Shown here: positions 1-12,217 of the stretch, piece by piece | Layout of the letters: each line of letters begins with the position of its first letter | How positions within the stretch are numbered: position 1 is the stretch's first letter | NCBI GenBank assembly: GCA_933228895.1 | Contig: OW121846.1 | Location: forward strand, 42,798,107 to 42,862,106 | Source of the DNA: Platycnemis pennipes | Lineage: Eukaryota; Arthropoda; Insecta; Odonata; Platycnemididae | Length of the DNA stretch: 64,000 bases | Direction of reading: 5' to 3' | The notes under the pieces: model-generated | Database searches by the model: none | What the model saw: the letters and a program-made list of their open reading frames with translations, nothing else | Told to the model about the DNA's origin: nothing | Made by a program: the position numbers and the translations under genes

Positions 1-1768
1 CTTTTTTAGTGCTAACTTCAGCAATATACTTGCTTAGTGCGATTCTTAGTGAGTTTCTAGCGATAAAGAAAATATCAGTAAGCCAGTTTACAAGGAAAAA
101 CACCGTGTGATCGAATTGATGCGGCAATAAGATTACTGGCTTTACAATCCAAGTGGCCGGGATTGAATCCCAGTGGTAACAGAAATTTCATTGTTGCAAG
201 TACAAATTCCTTATTCCATGCTAGTTGGAGAGTTTTGCAAGTTCAGTCCCGTCCCGTCCAAATGTTGAGCCATTTCATCGCACACCCTTTGGCGTCTGTC
301 ACTACGATCCGTAACATATTCATATGTGCTTTGAAAACGTTCAAACCCGGATTTTCTTCATTGCTCTCTTGTACTTTAAAAGGCAAATGAACTTATCTCT
401 AGGTCATCTCCCCTAAAGCTACGATTATAAAAATCTCCTATATATCAAATTTTACATTCATCTATAAGCACCTATTAGTAAAACTGCCAGAATAACCGAA
501 ATTAATGTCGCAGTTGCTATATACCCGACCTCCACACACCACAAGCATATTTTATTTCTGAAATCCAACAAACTAAAAACAAAATATTTGCATCAATTTT
601 CTAAAGACAACAAATAAAAGAATAGAAGATGTAACGCCAAAATATAGAATTATATTTTTTTTGTTCATTAAGTACAGTTCACACCTTTTAAGTTAACCTT
701 CTTAATCTATTTCCCTACTGGACCCAGCGAACTAAACGAAAAGACATAAACACAGGTATTAGTCTTATAGATCAATAGTGTAATTATGGTAAATTTGTTG
801 AGGAATTCTTTGGGGAAATTCCGGTGCCTCCTTCTCCAATTCAAGCACCTAAGATTGCTCATGGAATCCTCTTAAAGGTGATGTGCTCGAGCGGAAACAG
901 TTATCGACCGTCATGGAACGAAAATCTCGCAAAACAGAAGAAAAAGCATATCTAGATTATTATCTTTTATTTTTTCCTCTTCCTGGCAGATGAGACATTC
1001 GTATCCGTTTATTTTGAGGAGGAAGTAACAGCAAAAAAAACGATTGAAACCTCGGCGATATTTGGTGAGGAATTCAAGAACCTTCTAAAATTGGCTGCGT
1101 ACATCCGAAGATGAGATGGCTACAAAATCAACCTAGGGTTCCTTTTTTCCAGATACACAGAGATAATGTTTGCTAGACATTCGGAAATTAGAAGCGAAAC
1201 ACTCAAGTGACAAGTATTTTCCTTCCGTTGAAGAAAAAACAGTGATAACATGATATTACGGAAATACGCACCTCTTCCGACGTGAACACAAACGAGTTTC
1301 TAGCGGGGAAGATAGGAATTTTGGAAGATTTTATAGTAAGTGGCCAAACGGCCTGGCAGGATATTCTATAATATCCCTTCGCCACCAATTACGATTACAA
1401 TACCAAAATTTATGAAACATTTAGCAAGGATTCAGAAGGGAATATTACGAAAAAAATCTGGTGTAAAAACTATGCAGTACATGAATGGTAGAAGTCCCTT
1501 AATATAATTTACTACGCCAATGGACATACTAAGATACATAGATTCTCATAAAACATGAGCATTAGAGGCCCTGCAGTGGTTTAGGAAGCTCTTGGTTATC
1601 AAATGGCCCCATACTGCAAGGGAAACGAGTGCCTCACACTAAAATAAATAAAAAAGTACTAGCAACATAACGTAGGAACGATCGGCGCTCGGCCTTCATT
1701 CACTGGGGAATACTTGCCATCACGAACAACCTTTTCATTCCTGGTACTGTTGGCAATGCTGCTACTTT
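1..1768. other. A+T-rich stretch, no gene seen
   Basis: Nothing recognisable. Open frames are under 80 codons, lack any family motif and are not supported by composition. No tRNA, simple repeat or transposon terminus was identified. Confidence 0.5.
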
Positions 1769-1821
1769 AGGTCAAAGAGCTCTGAAAGAATAACCCCTGC
1801 CGATTCATAGCTCTTTGACCT
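1769..1821. repeat. 18-bp inverted repeat (stem-loop)
   Basis: Arms are AGGTCAAAGAGCTCTGAA (1769-1786) and TTCATAGCTCTTTGACCT (1804-1821), complementary at 17 of 18 positions with a 17-nt loop. Each arm starts with AGGTCA, the nuclear-receptor half-site hexamer, so the arms form a widely spaced everted pair. It could equally be the core of a decayed foldback element. Confidence 0.7.
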
Positions 1822-1989
1822 GCACTAAACGACTGCAGTTAAATAGAGAGAAAGTTAGTGGTGAGACTCCCGAGCAAGCCTCCCTTCGTTGAAAAGTAAT
1901 AGAAGTACAGAGTTTTTGCCAATCAGATGCTAAAAGGCTAGAGTGATATCGTACTATGTAACCTAGGATCATAATTTTATAACATACAC

Positions 1990-2075
1990 AACTTCCATGT
2001 CATGGGCGGGACTTCAAACCGTGACTTTTGGTTCGCCATGGCAGCACTTTAGGGATCTGGCTACCGTGGATGGCT
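1990..2075 (-). repeat. tRNA-derived SINE head (possible)
   Basis: On the minus strand there is an A-box-like stretch (TAGCCAGATCCCTAAAGTGC, about 2045-2063) followed by a B-box-like GGTTTGAAGTCC (2009-2020). Spacing suits an internal RNA polymerase III promoter. No cloverleaf with paired acceptor ends is seen, so a SINE head or decayed tRNA pseudogene is more likely than a tRNA gene. Confidence 0.4.
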
Positions 2076-2084
2076 TAAGATGTC

Positions 2085-4212
2085 CACTGCGTATTAGAAA
2101 ATAAGTTACTAATGCTCGCTAAATTTTCAGCCCTGGATATTTGGGAAGAGATTACTACTAGTATATAGTAGAATAGTAGTAAGAGCATTTTATGTATGAG
2201 ATAAATAAACTATGAACAAACGAAGTACCCCTTACCGAATCGTTAAATTGATTTTTCTCGGTCAAGGTACAATAGTTTGCCCCAAAATCTTATCACCACT
2301 GCCTTCTCGCTAGAGGAAATATGTAAAGATTAAGTTTGGGTAGCTTTCGACCGGATGGATAAAGTTTGAAAAGTTTCTTGAAGGAGAGAATTATGATGGG
2401 AAGCGAGGTTATCTAACTGGGTGCGGAAATTTTGAGATTTATTGAGGATCATGGTAGGATTTACATTAGCAAGTCTCAGAAACACACCTTTCATGCAAAG
2501 GGAAGTGTGGAGGTTAGGAGGTGTAAATACACATTTACAAATAAAAGAAATTGATACCCAAAATTTTTGGAAGGAACCATCCCGAGGGTGGGATGGAATC
2601 GCTTATGCGGAAACAAAGCAACAAAGATGTGAGGATGGTCGGTAGCATATGTTGTGAAATCAACCTTTTCCCTATTTTGTACGTGCAGACTCATAAAGTT
2701 TGAGTTCTTCGCGTAGTGCAAGATTTTTTCAAGGGTCAACCGTTCATGACTCTTACTTCTTACTCAGCATGTCGTTGGATACTTCCACTGAAAGAGGGAA
2801 CGTATTGGAGGATTTACTGAACGCATCCGAAAGTGAGGAGCAGGTTTTGGAAGAAGATAATCATAGGAGTGATATGAGCATCCATCCTACCTCAGAGTAA
2901 GCCTACGATACTTCAGGCCACGATGCAGAAAGGCACATTGTTCATTAAAAAAAACTAAAAAATCAGTTGCATAGCAGAACAGTTTCCACCACATGGAAGG
3001 ATATCACCTGGAAACAAACTGAAACCGGGTCCAACGAAATATGTTACCTCCATGGTGGAGGATGTAAGATCTCTTTTGAAATAATGATGCATAATAATAC
3101 GGAGGATATTGTGTTGGAAATGCCAATTTATGTGTCCAAGGGTCAAGTCGTGCATGTTTAAAACTGCAAAGACTTGGTTGCACTAATGCAGGTTTGTATT
3201 TATAGATCTGATAGTGAATCAACAACAAATTTGTGGAACCCAGACCAGAAAGGCCCATTTTTTTCTGCTTCAATGTCACCATGCACTTTTCATTATATCT
3301 CTGGTGCGTTGCGATTTTGATGACAATTGTCAGAGCAGATGGAAAGCTAGTAGCTATTTCTAGGAGCATAGGGCGGAAATAATTATGTAGTTTTCTAATT
3401 CGTCTGCTAATGATAGTCATGATAAGTCGCCGGTGGGGCCTAGAGAATGTTAACCATTAAAACTTCTCTAACCCTAAAAAACGGGAAAAGTACGGAATGA
3501 AAATGAGGACTCTGCCCGATGGTGAAAGTTATTACTCAATGAGGTCTCGGGTCTTGGCATGTAAACAAGCTCATAGAGCACGTTAGGAAATAGGGGTTAG
3601 ATTGTTGAAATTGATATGACACGAGATAAATAGCCAGAAAGTTCCATGGCAAAATTTTATAATCATACTATTAAAATGGGTAGGACAATGTGGAAAAAAA
3701 AACTATACATCTTATTTGACAGGGAAATAAGTAGTTCACTGATCACAAAGTGTTTTATGAAAGACTACAGAAATAACCTGCATTCCACAGATGAGCAATA
3801 TATTGTTCTGGTGTGCAAATTGCATAGAAACAAGGAAGTAAACTACAGAGTATATAAGAAAACAAAGATGATGCTAGGCAACAATAATATAAAGGGAGTC
3901 GTTGATACGCTCGTTAAGCGGTAGACGCTTATCGCCTCATAAACATGCAAAAGGAAAACTAAACGTCTGCTAATGATTTCATTTTACACTACTCCTAATG
4001 CAACATATTATTGTCCAGAATATTGAGTTTTATGATTTTTATCAATTTTGGTATTATGGTATTCGACCAAAAAATGGGCTTGATAATCAGCTTGTACAAG
4101 AACAAGTGAAATTCTTAAACACATTTTTTAAATAAAATGAATGAATATTTACAATGGCTTACCTGACCTTAATAACTATACTACGCTTACCTCTAGCATG
4201 CTCGGTCTATCC
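2085..4212. other. No gene recognised
   Basis: Several short open frames occur but none has a recognisable domain. The frame at 2700-2900 (+) ends in a Ser/Glu-rich tail that could be a piggyBac-type acidic N-terminus, and 3646-3924 (+, 92 codons) is Lys-rich; neither can be assigned. Confidence 0.4.
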
Positions 4213-4230
4213 TTACCTATAATGTCCGAG

Positions 4231-4247
4231 TGGGTCAATTTGACCCA
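4231..4247. repeat. Subterminal palindrome, left end of piggyBac element
   Basis: TGGGTCAATTTGACCCA is a perfect 8+1+8 palindrome just inside the left terminal repeat. It resembles the palindromic site in Trichoplusia ni piggyBac ends bound by the transposase Cys-rich domain, which also has a GTCAATTT core. The role here is inferred. Confidence 0.75.
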
Positions 4248-4887
4248 ATGTAACTAAGCTTACATATTTTACCCAAAATTATTATTTATTCCCAGGTTTG
4301 TTACTAGTATTTTTATAGATTTATGAAGGCAGCATAATATAAAATATCAAGGAAAATAATAAATTTTAATTGTTCAACAATTTTTACGGCATTATGGGAA
4401 AACTAATTGCAACGAATTTGTGAATATCTGTCACTGTTGGAAGGGTTTGGAAGGTACAATGAATTTCAATGGTATCAGGTTTATAAGACAAATTTACAAT
4501 AAAATTTATGGTGCAAAAGCAATAATGGTTAATTTTTTCAAGTATATGTTGGTTTTCCTTGAATGCAAAATTGAATCACATGCTTTGAATTACAACATTT
4601 TAAATTTATTCCATCTGAATATTGGTGTAAATTCAATCTAAAAGAATGCAATGAAATCAAGTACATTCATTAAAAATAAATTAGCACTATTCCAATAAAA
4701 ATCAAAGTACCAAATAAAATAAAAAATCATCCTATTTTTTACAATTACTAGTTGAAAATAACGACAGAGAATTAGACATTTGAAAATTCAGCATACTTAG
4801 GTCATAGAATATATTTCAGCACATCAGTGTAGTTTTCAAATTATTTTTCAAAACAATATGAATGTTTCATCAAGAAAATTAATTGTT

Positions 4888-7114
4888 TCAAACATATTTT
4901 GCACATATATTTCGATTTCGCTTTACATTTACCGTACAGCTTAGTTTTGCGTCGTGTGATTTTGCTATGGTTTTGTGGCCTTTACAGTCCGTTTCCACTT
5001 CACACCTTCTACGTGATTTTATTGGTTCTACGTCAGAATTGGTATCTTCTTTTTGTTTTCTGATGCTTCTACAAATTAAGTAGCCTTCTCTTAGCTCTTC
5101 AGATAACTTTTGGTTAATTTTTTTGGGAAATATTGTACCCTGTAACAATTTTGTGGAGAACATAGGAGTTGATAGCAGCTAGATCAAGTATGATATAAAA
5201 ATAATGAACTGGCCAGTGTCAGGCCAAAGCCTTTACTGAATACTTTCTTGCCGTTTGGTCGACAATGTCAACACCGTGCTTCGTTTCTTTGTGGAATGAA
5301 ACGGTCACATACAGTCTATTTATCATTATTTGAAATATCAACTGTGGGACGGAGAGAACTAATAAGTGCAATACTCTTGAATTTCTTGCCTTGATAAATT
5401 GTAAGCGTGATGCCCACCTTTTTATAATTTTAGTAGAAAAAAGTCTCCTGTATGGCTTTTTAAAATTTTTGGTATTTCCCTTCGCACCTTGCTCACAGTA
5501 CCTATGATACATGGAGATTTTCGCTTGACTTCCTTAGCCAATTTTAGTTAGGTAAATAACTGTCTGTGATTACGTTCTACCAGCATTTAGATAAGGATCC
5601 ATTAGCCGCAATACCAAGTTGCCTGAAACCCCCTTTTAGACTGGTCGAGATGTATTTTTCCATAAGTAGGGAAATCCATTCAAAATGTGTTTTGATTGCA
5701 TGTCTACGGAAAACCAGTACTTATGCCCATATTTGTCTAGTTTTGAAGGAATATATTGTATAAAAGAGCATCTAGCTTTACCCGGAAAGGGCTGTTCATC
5801 AACAGTATTATTCGGTCCAGGTTTAAAATCAACAAATTCTGAGGTTTCAGGCGTGATTGAGCGGAAACGGAACGTAATAGAAACTTGAAAACTAGGCAAC
5901 GTCTGCAGAGAAAAACCGGAATTTGCTTTTTAAAGCATCCTCTAGCCTGAAGATGATGTAAAAAGCGAAACTCGGCCACAATAAACGTTTTTCTCAGCGG
6001 AAGTTGCTCAGTTTTCAAGTTTCCATTTGTACAATTTTCGATGAACTTATTCCAAACCACTGAGAAAAGAGGAAACTTATTTTTCTTTAGTCTAATGGAG
6101 CGAGTATTCCTATCATCAAACCTCAAATACCACATTACTTCAAAGAAACAGTTTCTACGCATAATTCCTTACAAAATGGAGAGACTCATGCATCCGATCA
6201 CAAAGAATGGATGCAAAATTTTGCGGACACTGATACCCCTCGAGCATATAATCAGGCAGTAAATGCTTCCAACTCATCCAGTTGAAGATATCAACCGTCA
6301 TTTTCTGTTAGTCTGTAGGCCTCTGCTTCCGTGCACCACTTTACGTGTCGAAGCGTAGATTCATCTGCAAAAAGATGGCACGCACTTGGAACACTTTCTC
6401 TTGAAATATGCCTTTTTGCATGAGGTGTAGGTCCAGGCGTTTCCATTAGAATATTTTTCTGCGCCCGCCTAACAAGATAAATTGCATCCAAGTCTATTAC
6501 TTGCCGCTTAGTCCCATCTGTGGCTTTGTACTCTCTTCCCATGGCATCTGAAGCTTCGCCGCCACTCAACTCACAATGTGCATAATTATCCCTATGACGT
6601 TTCCTACAACGAGGTTTTCTGTGTGCTCAAACTGCCTGTGGAGACCCGCCCTCGCAATTCTACCCAGAGGAATTGTTTATCACAAGGGGTTGGTTTCCAT
6701 TCATTTTCCCAGCAGAAGAAGTAGAGGACCATTTTCGGCCGCCTACAATGCCTGTGCGCCCACGTGCATGCATTGACTTTGGTTACTTGCATAAGGGAAA
6801 TATTAAAATTAAATTTGAATTCAGTAAAAGTATTTATAAATATTACATTGAATAATATAGATCGTTCTATTTGCCTGTTTTATTACAAGACTGAATGATG
6901 TACCCATTGACTATTTCCTGCTATTCCTCACTAGTTTCTTCCTGACTATAACCATCCTCAGTTGAAGAGTAAGGTTCCGAATCATGTACGTAGTTTTCGT
7001 CGCTTGGGTCTTCCGCGAATGTGTCTCCTTCGCAGTCAGATTCATTAATCGGGGATATCAGGTAGCTGAGACAGAGCTGATTTCTCTCGGAGTGAGAACT
7101 CCTTTTAAAGCCAT
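4888..7114 (-). pseudogene. piggyBac transposase (DDE_Tnp_1_7), broken
   Basis: A decayed transposase of the TTAA-specific cut-and-paste family. The likely start is the ATG at 7112-7114 (MALKGVLTPREIS), followed after a frameshift by an acidic Asp/Glu/Ser-rich segment (to about 6924) typical of the N-terminus. Further segments are 6569-6291 (N-terminal domain, with PGPTPHAKR and CTEAEAYRL), 6162-5900 (RFDDRNTRS..DKF-like region), 5899-5636 (TVDEQPFPGKARC, first catalytic Asp), about 5600-5520 (VITDSY, second Asp), 5512-5219 (KHGVDIVDQTARKYS, third Asp), then HWPVHYFYIILDLAAINSY near 5215 and a residual Cys-rich C-terminus (SRRRCEV.., 4888-5060). All three acidic catalytic residues can be located, but several frameshifts and stops make it non-functional. 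Confidence 0.9.
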
Positions 7115-7650
7115 GCCTTCAAAAGCACTTCAATTTCTTGAAAATCACACGTATCGCAGGAAACGTAGTAAGCTGCTTATTCGGCCATCACCATTCCACG
7201 ACTGAGTATTTTACAATGATCGTATTACGTGCTTAGAGTTGAAGTAATTGGAAACATTAGAATAAAAGAGGGGTAGTGACAAAATGAGGGGAGTTAGGGC
7301 AAGGAAGTCAAATAATGCAACCCAAGATTTAGAATTCAATGCAATGTATCAATACCTAATTATCACTGAAATAATAAAGCAATGTATGAAGATGAATAAT
7401 ACATTCTAATAGCCAATGTTACATTGAATACAAAAGAGGAGGGGAGAGATTTACATAAATTTAATTTAAGGCCAGGGTTAAAACGACCCATTTGGGCATG
7501 ACAAGTATAATGGATGAAAAAGACTGGAAGAAATAATATTATTACGCCTAACTTTTGCACAGTGGTGAGTCACGATAAATTATTAAACGTCAAGAAATAT
7601 GAGGCCGAAAACGCTCTCCATTTCAAATAATCTAAATGAATATTCTCTCT

Positions 7651-7667
7651 TGGGTCAATTTGACCCG
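7651..7667. repeat. Subterminal palindrome, right end of piggyBac element
   Basis: TGGGTCAATTTGACCCG repeats the left-end palindrome with one terminal change. It lies directly inside the right terminal repeat, which runs to the TTAA at 7684-7687. Confidence 0.75.
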
Positions 7668-7687
7668 TCCGGGCGTTCTAGTGTTAA

Positions 7688-8731
7688 AACTATTGTAAAA
7701 AATACATTCCACGTTTTCTTGTCACTATTCCAGCATTCCAGCATAGTGGATCATTATGACCCGAAGGGCTACTGCGGTGCAGGATTTTTAAGGAAACAGA
7801 TGGGTTTAAAAATTGAAGAAGAAAATTACCCCAAAGCCGTAATTTTAAGGAAAGGAGGAAAAAAAGAGGGATAGAAGGAGAGTATATAAAGTAAGGTAGC
7901 TTTAATTCACTCGTACAGAATCAATAATACAAAAAAATAAATGAACACAAATGACGCACACTCACTCACTCATTTGGGTCACTATAACAACCAACGATGA
8001 ATCGTCACACCTAAAAAGTTGAGGTAATACAAGGTGCAAATAAAAATGAACGGGGGCTCACACAATCACTCAGGTTTGTGTTCTAAATACAGTCACTTTC
8101 GTGAATCCAATCAACACACACAAGCAGGGTTTACGAGGATTTTTCCAATACCCAGTGATCCGTTACATAAACAAGATAAAAGTTAAATGAGGAGGTAGTA
8201 TAGTGATAAAAATAGTTATCAACTTTCAAGCACTCATTTACTTGTGTTTGCAAATGATATACGATATACCTGATGATTTTTACATTTATACACAATGAAG
8301 CGGGGTTAAGGGACTTTTTAATCAATTACGCACTCGGATTCGTACATTTACTGAGTAGAGCCACATTCATGAATCATTTTCACGATCGCAATCAGGGTTT
8401 ACGAGGTATCCTCTTCGCCAGTTACCCGATACATGAGCACAGGGAAAAAGGCAAGGATGGGAAATGGGGGTAGGAAACTCAATGTCAAAATCTGACACCG
8501 CGTGTTTCACCCCCCAAGCAGTCCTCGTCAGAGGAGAACTTTTTTTCCTTCGATTATGTCTTCGGGGATATTTTCTTCTTCCATTTTGTGCTCCGTAAAA
8601 CCGTAGAGACATTCACTTCGCTGTTCATCAGAAGGGTTGATATTGCATTTCTTAGCATATCTTAATTCATATTTCCCAAAGCGTTCATGAGCTATGAATG
8701 CTAATGCACGTTAAAAAATTGCTACTTACAC
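7688..8731. other. No gene; loose diverged repeats
   Basis: A+T-rich sequence. A motif reading CAGGGTTTACGAGG followed by a CCAGT.ACCCG..ACAT stretch occurs near 8126-8165 and again near 8394-8432, indicating a diverged tandem duplication. A GGATCATTATGACCC near-palindrome at about 7749-7763 resembles another piggyBac-type subterminal site, but no partner end was found. Confidence 0.4.
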
Positions 8732-9204
8732 CTTCACAACCAAATCTACAATATCGGTTTTTGTTCCATCATGTATCTTTGTTGTACTTCACTTTTACCG
8801 TCCCTAATTTTGCCCGGAAAATGAATTTCTGAACCTCTCTGTCTAACTACCCATCTCTTATGACTTTACCTTCATGATGTAACCTCCCATAGCACAGTGG
8901 TATTTTTTATATAAACGTGACAACAATTTGATAAAATTTTAGGATTTTCATAAGAGAAAGGATGTTCTTCACAACCAAATCTACAATATCGGTTTTTGTT
9001 CCATCATGTATCTTTGTTGTACTTCACTTTTACCGTCCCTAATTTTGCCCGGAAAATGAATTTCTGAACCTCTCTGTCTAACTACCCATCTCTTATGACT
9101 TTACCTTCATGATGTAACCTCCCATAGCACAGTGGTATTTTTTATATAAACGTGACAACAATTTGATAAAATTTTAGGATTTTCATAAGAGAAAGGATGT
9201 TCTT
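8732..9204. repeat. Perfect tandem duplication, 2 x 235 bp
   Basis: Unit 1 is 8732-8966 and unit 2 is 8967-9201; identity continues three bases into 9202-9204. By eye the two units are identical. Each starts with CTTCACAACCAAATCTAC and ends with GAGAAAGGATGTT. The unit has no open frame or transposon motif. Perfect identity means either a very recent duplication or an assembly artefact. Confidence 0.95.
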
Positions 9205-11740
9205 GGGATCAATTTGTGGGGTGATTCTCTTATAGCTGACGTAAATTTGTAAAAAAAATCCAAAGGGATTACATAAATTAGATTGGACTAGATCTAAGGG
9301 TTTTGGCGTTTCAAGCCAAATTTGTTGGGGACAATGGAGCGCTAGCATCACATTTACTTCTCTTTGTGCATGACGATCACCCCGACAAATCGCTCTCTCT
9401 GATAGGAGTGTTCTGTCAGCTGCCAACTCAGTTAATAGCCAATTTTTATCGACCACAAATGTTGGCAGGCCCTCACGATTTTGTCACTCTATAGCTTCGC
9501 GAACTTCATTCACTTTAAATTTTGGCACCCACGCAGCTGCAGAGTGGTTTTGGGGTCGTAGGGGGCAACGAAGCTTCAATAAGCCCTTCCCTGCTCCAAA
9601 ACTCGTCTTCTGGCCCATAAGCCGCTAATGGAGGGTAACCCCCGAAGAGAGACTAATGATAAATAAAGCTGAAAATTCGGTGAGCCATCATCAATACTGA
9701 TACCAAAAAACGCCATTATCCCACGTCTATAGCTTATTTCATCAGAAATTGCAGCTCCTTTTACATGCATTCTAGTTCAGTTTAGCCTCTTTGTCTCCCT
9801 CCAGGGAGTATTACATCCATTTTTGTGTCATTTTTTAGCAAATCCATTGTCTCACAAGATATTACCAGCCCCCGTTGTACTTTCATTTTATTTTCAGAGA
9901 TGGTTTTCTTCCTTTAGAAATTTCCTTGATTACCCTTCGTTATCACCGTATGCAATTATTACATGCATAAATAAGTAAATATAACCCTAATTGATCATAG
10001 GTTTTGTCTGATGGATATAATTTATTCTTCCACACAGAAAGTACAGAATTAAATCACGATAGTGGCAGATATTTTTCAACTTCCAATCAGCCCCTAGGTG
10101 AATGCTGTCTGAGAAACTTTGAAATCAGTTCTCCGTCCGTCCGGATAAAGACCACTTGATGCCTTTCTATAAGAGTGGGTAAATCCCACAGCTGATTTCT
10201 CTCATGACCTCAATCCAAACACAATTCCTGTCTCTATGGCCATTTATAATAAGTATTTCTAGTCGCAAAGGACGCAAACCTGTGGGTTCTTTGGTATCAC
10301 ATTACTATAGGCTAATAGCAATGCTGAATTTAAATCTAATTCCTGAAATAGCATTACCTTTACGTAATTGTTCATGCATTGGCAGCGGCAAAAATGCCCT
10401 GAAATATTGCCGTCGTGAAAGTAATTAAGTCGCCAATGACATAGTTTCCTGATAGTCACCACTGTAGTTGTATAGGGGATTATACGTAGGTATAATGAAG
10501 TATAGTATGTGTATGGGACACATATAGAGAAGGATTAATTTGGAGTTCAATACAGAGCAGCGAAAAGCAGTAATTTTTGTCAAACCATATTATGTATTTA
10601 TCAATGTGTCCACATTGTTACAGGAATCAGGTTGTAAGCATGTGTATCTACATAAAAGTAATAGGATGTAAGACACGGAAATCTATCACTATCCCTAAAT
10701 TACGCGGGAAAAAGATATTTTAAGAAACCCACTGTTAAATTTTTGCTTCTAATTTGAACTTCATTTTGTAGCCTAATGTACTACGATGCAGTTTTCAATG
10801 TAGGTTTAACCTTCATAGAACTAAGTAACTTTTAATATCTGCAGTGTATTTAGGGTGTATGTCAACCTACGACCAGATAGTGATTCCCAACAAAACTGAA
10901 AATATTGGAAGAATCGATTTGAAGTTTCGTCACCATCATCAGTCAGCAATCCTGAGAATGGTATCAGGCTGCTCTCCACTTAATTTTCCTATCAGTTGAT
11001 CTCTTCATATTTTCGTATCCCTGACAGGAAAATATCCTAGAGAAATAAATGTCTGATGCCTTTTGTGAAGGTGGTATACATACATTGAAAATATAAGCGT
11101 ACTAATATAATAAATGGAATAGAAAAAAAGAACTGACGAGAGGTTTAAAATTCTTTCCGCATGCAATCAGTGACAATATCATATTAATTTTAAGTGACTT
11201 TCAAGAGAATTACTATATATGATGAGAATTTTGAGCTTATTCCATGCTGCAATTTTTTCATGCTTAGTACATACAACTTCCTTCCCATATATTTCTCGAA
11301 ATAATATTACCATCATTCAGAAGTCGCAGTCAACATATTCTCATACACAATTAGTTTTCAGTGAAACCTTCAGTTTTGGTCACCAATATTATGGTTGTTT
11401 CGTCACAGAAAAATCATTCAAGGTTTAGTCATCACCTGTCACAAATACTTTGAGGACATACAAGGTGGAAAACAGATGCAGTGCATAATGTGTGGGGGGA
11501 AGCAAAAGTAAAACATGCCCAAGCTACATTCAGCTAAATGTCACCACGTTGTGAAAAAGATTTGAGTTCTTCAGGATACGCTATGCATTAATAATAGACA
11601 TCACACTCCCGAAACCAATCAAACTCTTTTCCTGCTCTACAACTATTTTCACCTCGTTGCAGCCATCAACTCCGGATCAGTGTTTCAGTGAAATGAAACA
11701 CCCCGAGTACTGTCTCGAGGAAGACTTTGTCTATTACACA
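9205..11740. other. No gene recognised
   Basis: About 2.5 kb without recognisable coding sequence. The frame at 9142-9456 (-, 104 codons), which starts inside the preceding duplication, and those at 10204-10428 and 11219-11428 have no family motif. The A+T content rises after 10.5 kb. Confidence 0.45.
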
Positions 11741-11826
11741 CAATGAAACTTTAATCCACCGACATTTTAATCCACCATTTTAATGTCTACGGAGTAGGCG
11801 AAACCCGGTGGATTAAAATTTCATTG
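11741..11826. repeat. 21-bp inverted repeat with 44-nt loop
   Basis: The arms 11741-11761 and 11806-11826 match at 20 of 21 positions (CAATGAAAYTTTAATCCACCG). A third copy of TTAATCCACC lies in the loop (11768-11777). The pattern suggests a small foldback MITE. Confidence 0.75.
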
Positions 11827-11898
11827 CGTTGAATATAGAAAGTATTTTTATTTTATAATTACGTGAATATGCAATTCTAACAAGTAACGCCTCAATTG

Positions 11899-11940
11899 AC
11901 TTCCTCGGGAATGAACTGTGCAGTTCATTCCCGAGGAAGT
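11899..11940. repeat. 42-bp palindrome (20-bp perfect arms)
   Basis: ACTTCCTCGGGAATGAACTG (11899-11918) is followed after TG by its exact reverse complement (11921-11940). A 2-nt spacer is too tight for a normal RNA hairpin, so cruciform-type DNA or a recombination product is more likely. Confidence 0.9.
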
Positions 11941-12217
11941 GTTGAAGAGTGGCTCCAGGAGAGGGCGCTTCCGCAGAACTTGAATTTTAGCTCATCAGCT
12001 AAGATGTAATAGACGTCCTCAGCTTGGAAATTGATCAATGAAAAAGCATCCTTTTGTTCTTTGCCAAATGAGGACTGACGCGACAGCTGAGAGGCCTCTC
12101 CCCCGAGGAGTTTCCCCTCCCACCCGCGCTAATTCTGTTGAAAACTTGCGGCGCGTCCTGCGGCGCTGTCACTTGGTTGCTGCTGGAAGTGAATTAAACG
12201 TTTAGCATCTCTGAGGT
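11941..12217 (+). promoter_or_regulatory. G+C/CpG-rich block with splice donor, possible 5' untranslated exon
   Basis: This block is clearly richer in G+C and CpG than its surroundings (for example CTTGCGGCGCGTCCTGCGGC near 12150). It ends with CTCTGAG followed by GTAAGC, a near-ideal eukaryotic 5' splice donor with GT at 12216-12217. No TATA box or coding start is apparent. A host-gene first exon on the plus strand is possible, with the rest of the gene outside the window or in long introns; this is inference from composition and one splice signal. Confidence 0.25.

Larger units (their letters stand above)
4213..7687 (-). mobile_element. piggyBac-type DNA transposon, degraded, with both ends
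   Basis: The element is bounded by related inverted ends. The left end (4213-4246) and the reverse complement of the right end (7652-7687) match at 25 of 30 positions from the CTA... motif through GGGTCAAWTTGACCC. The right end abuts TTAA (7684-7687), the piggyBac target; the left flank is TTAC, one change from TTAA. Immediately inside each end lies the palindrome TGGGTCAATTTGACCC. The transposase relic lies on the minus strand between them. At about 3.5 kb it is longer than a typical 2.5-kb piggyBac, probably because of A+T-rich insertions between 4250 and 4880 and around 6600-6920. Confidence 0.85.

Noticed and set aside
7749..7763. Another piggyBac-type terminus (GGATCATTATGACCC)
   Set aside because: No inverted partner or TTAA boundary was found nearby.
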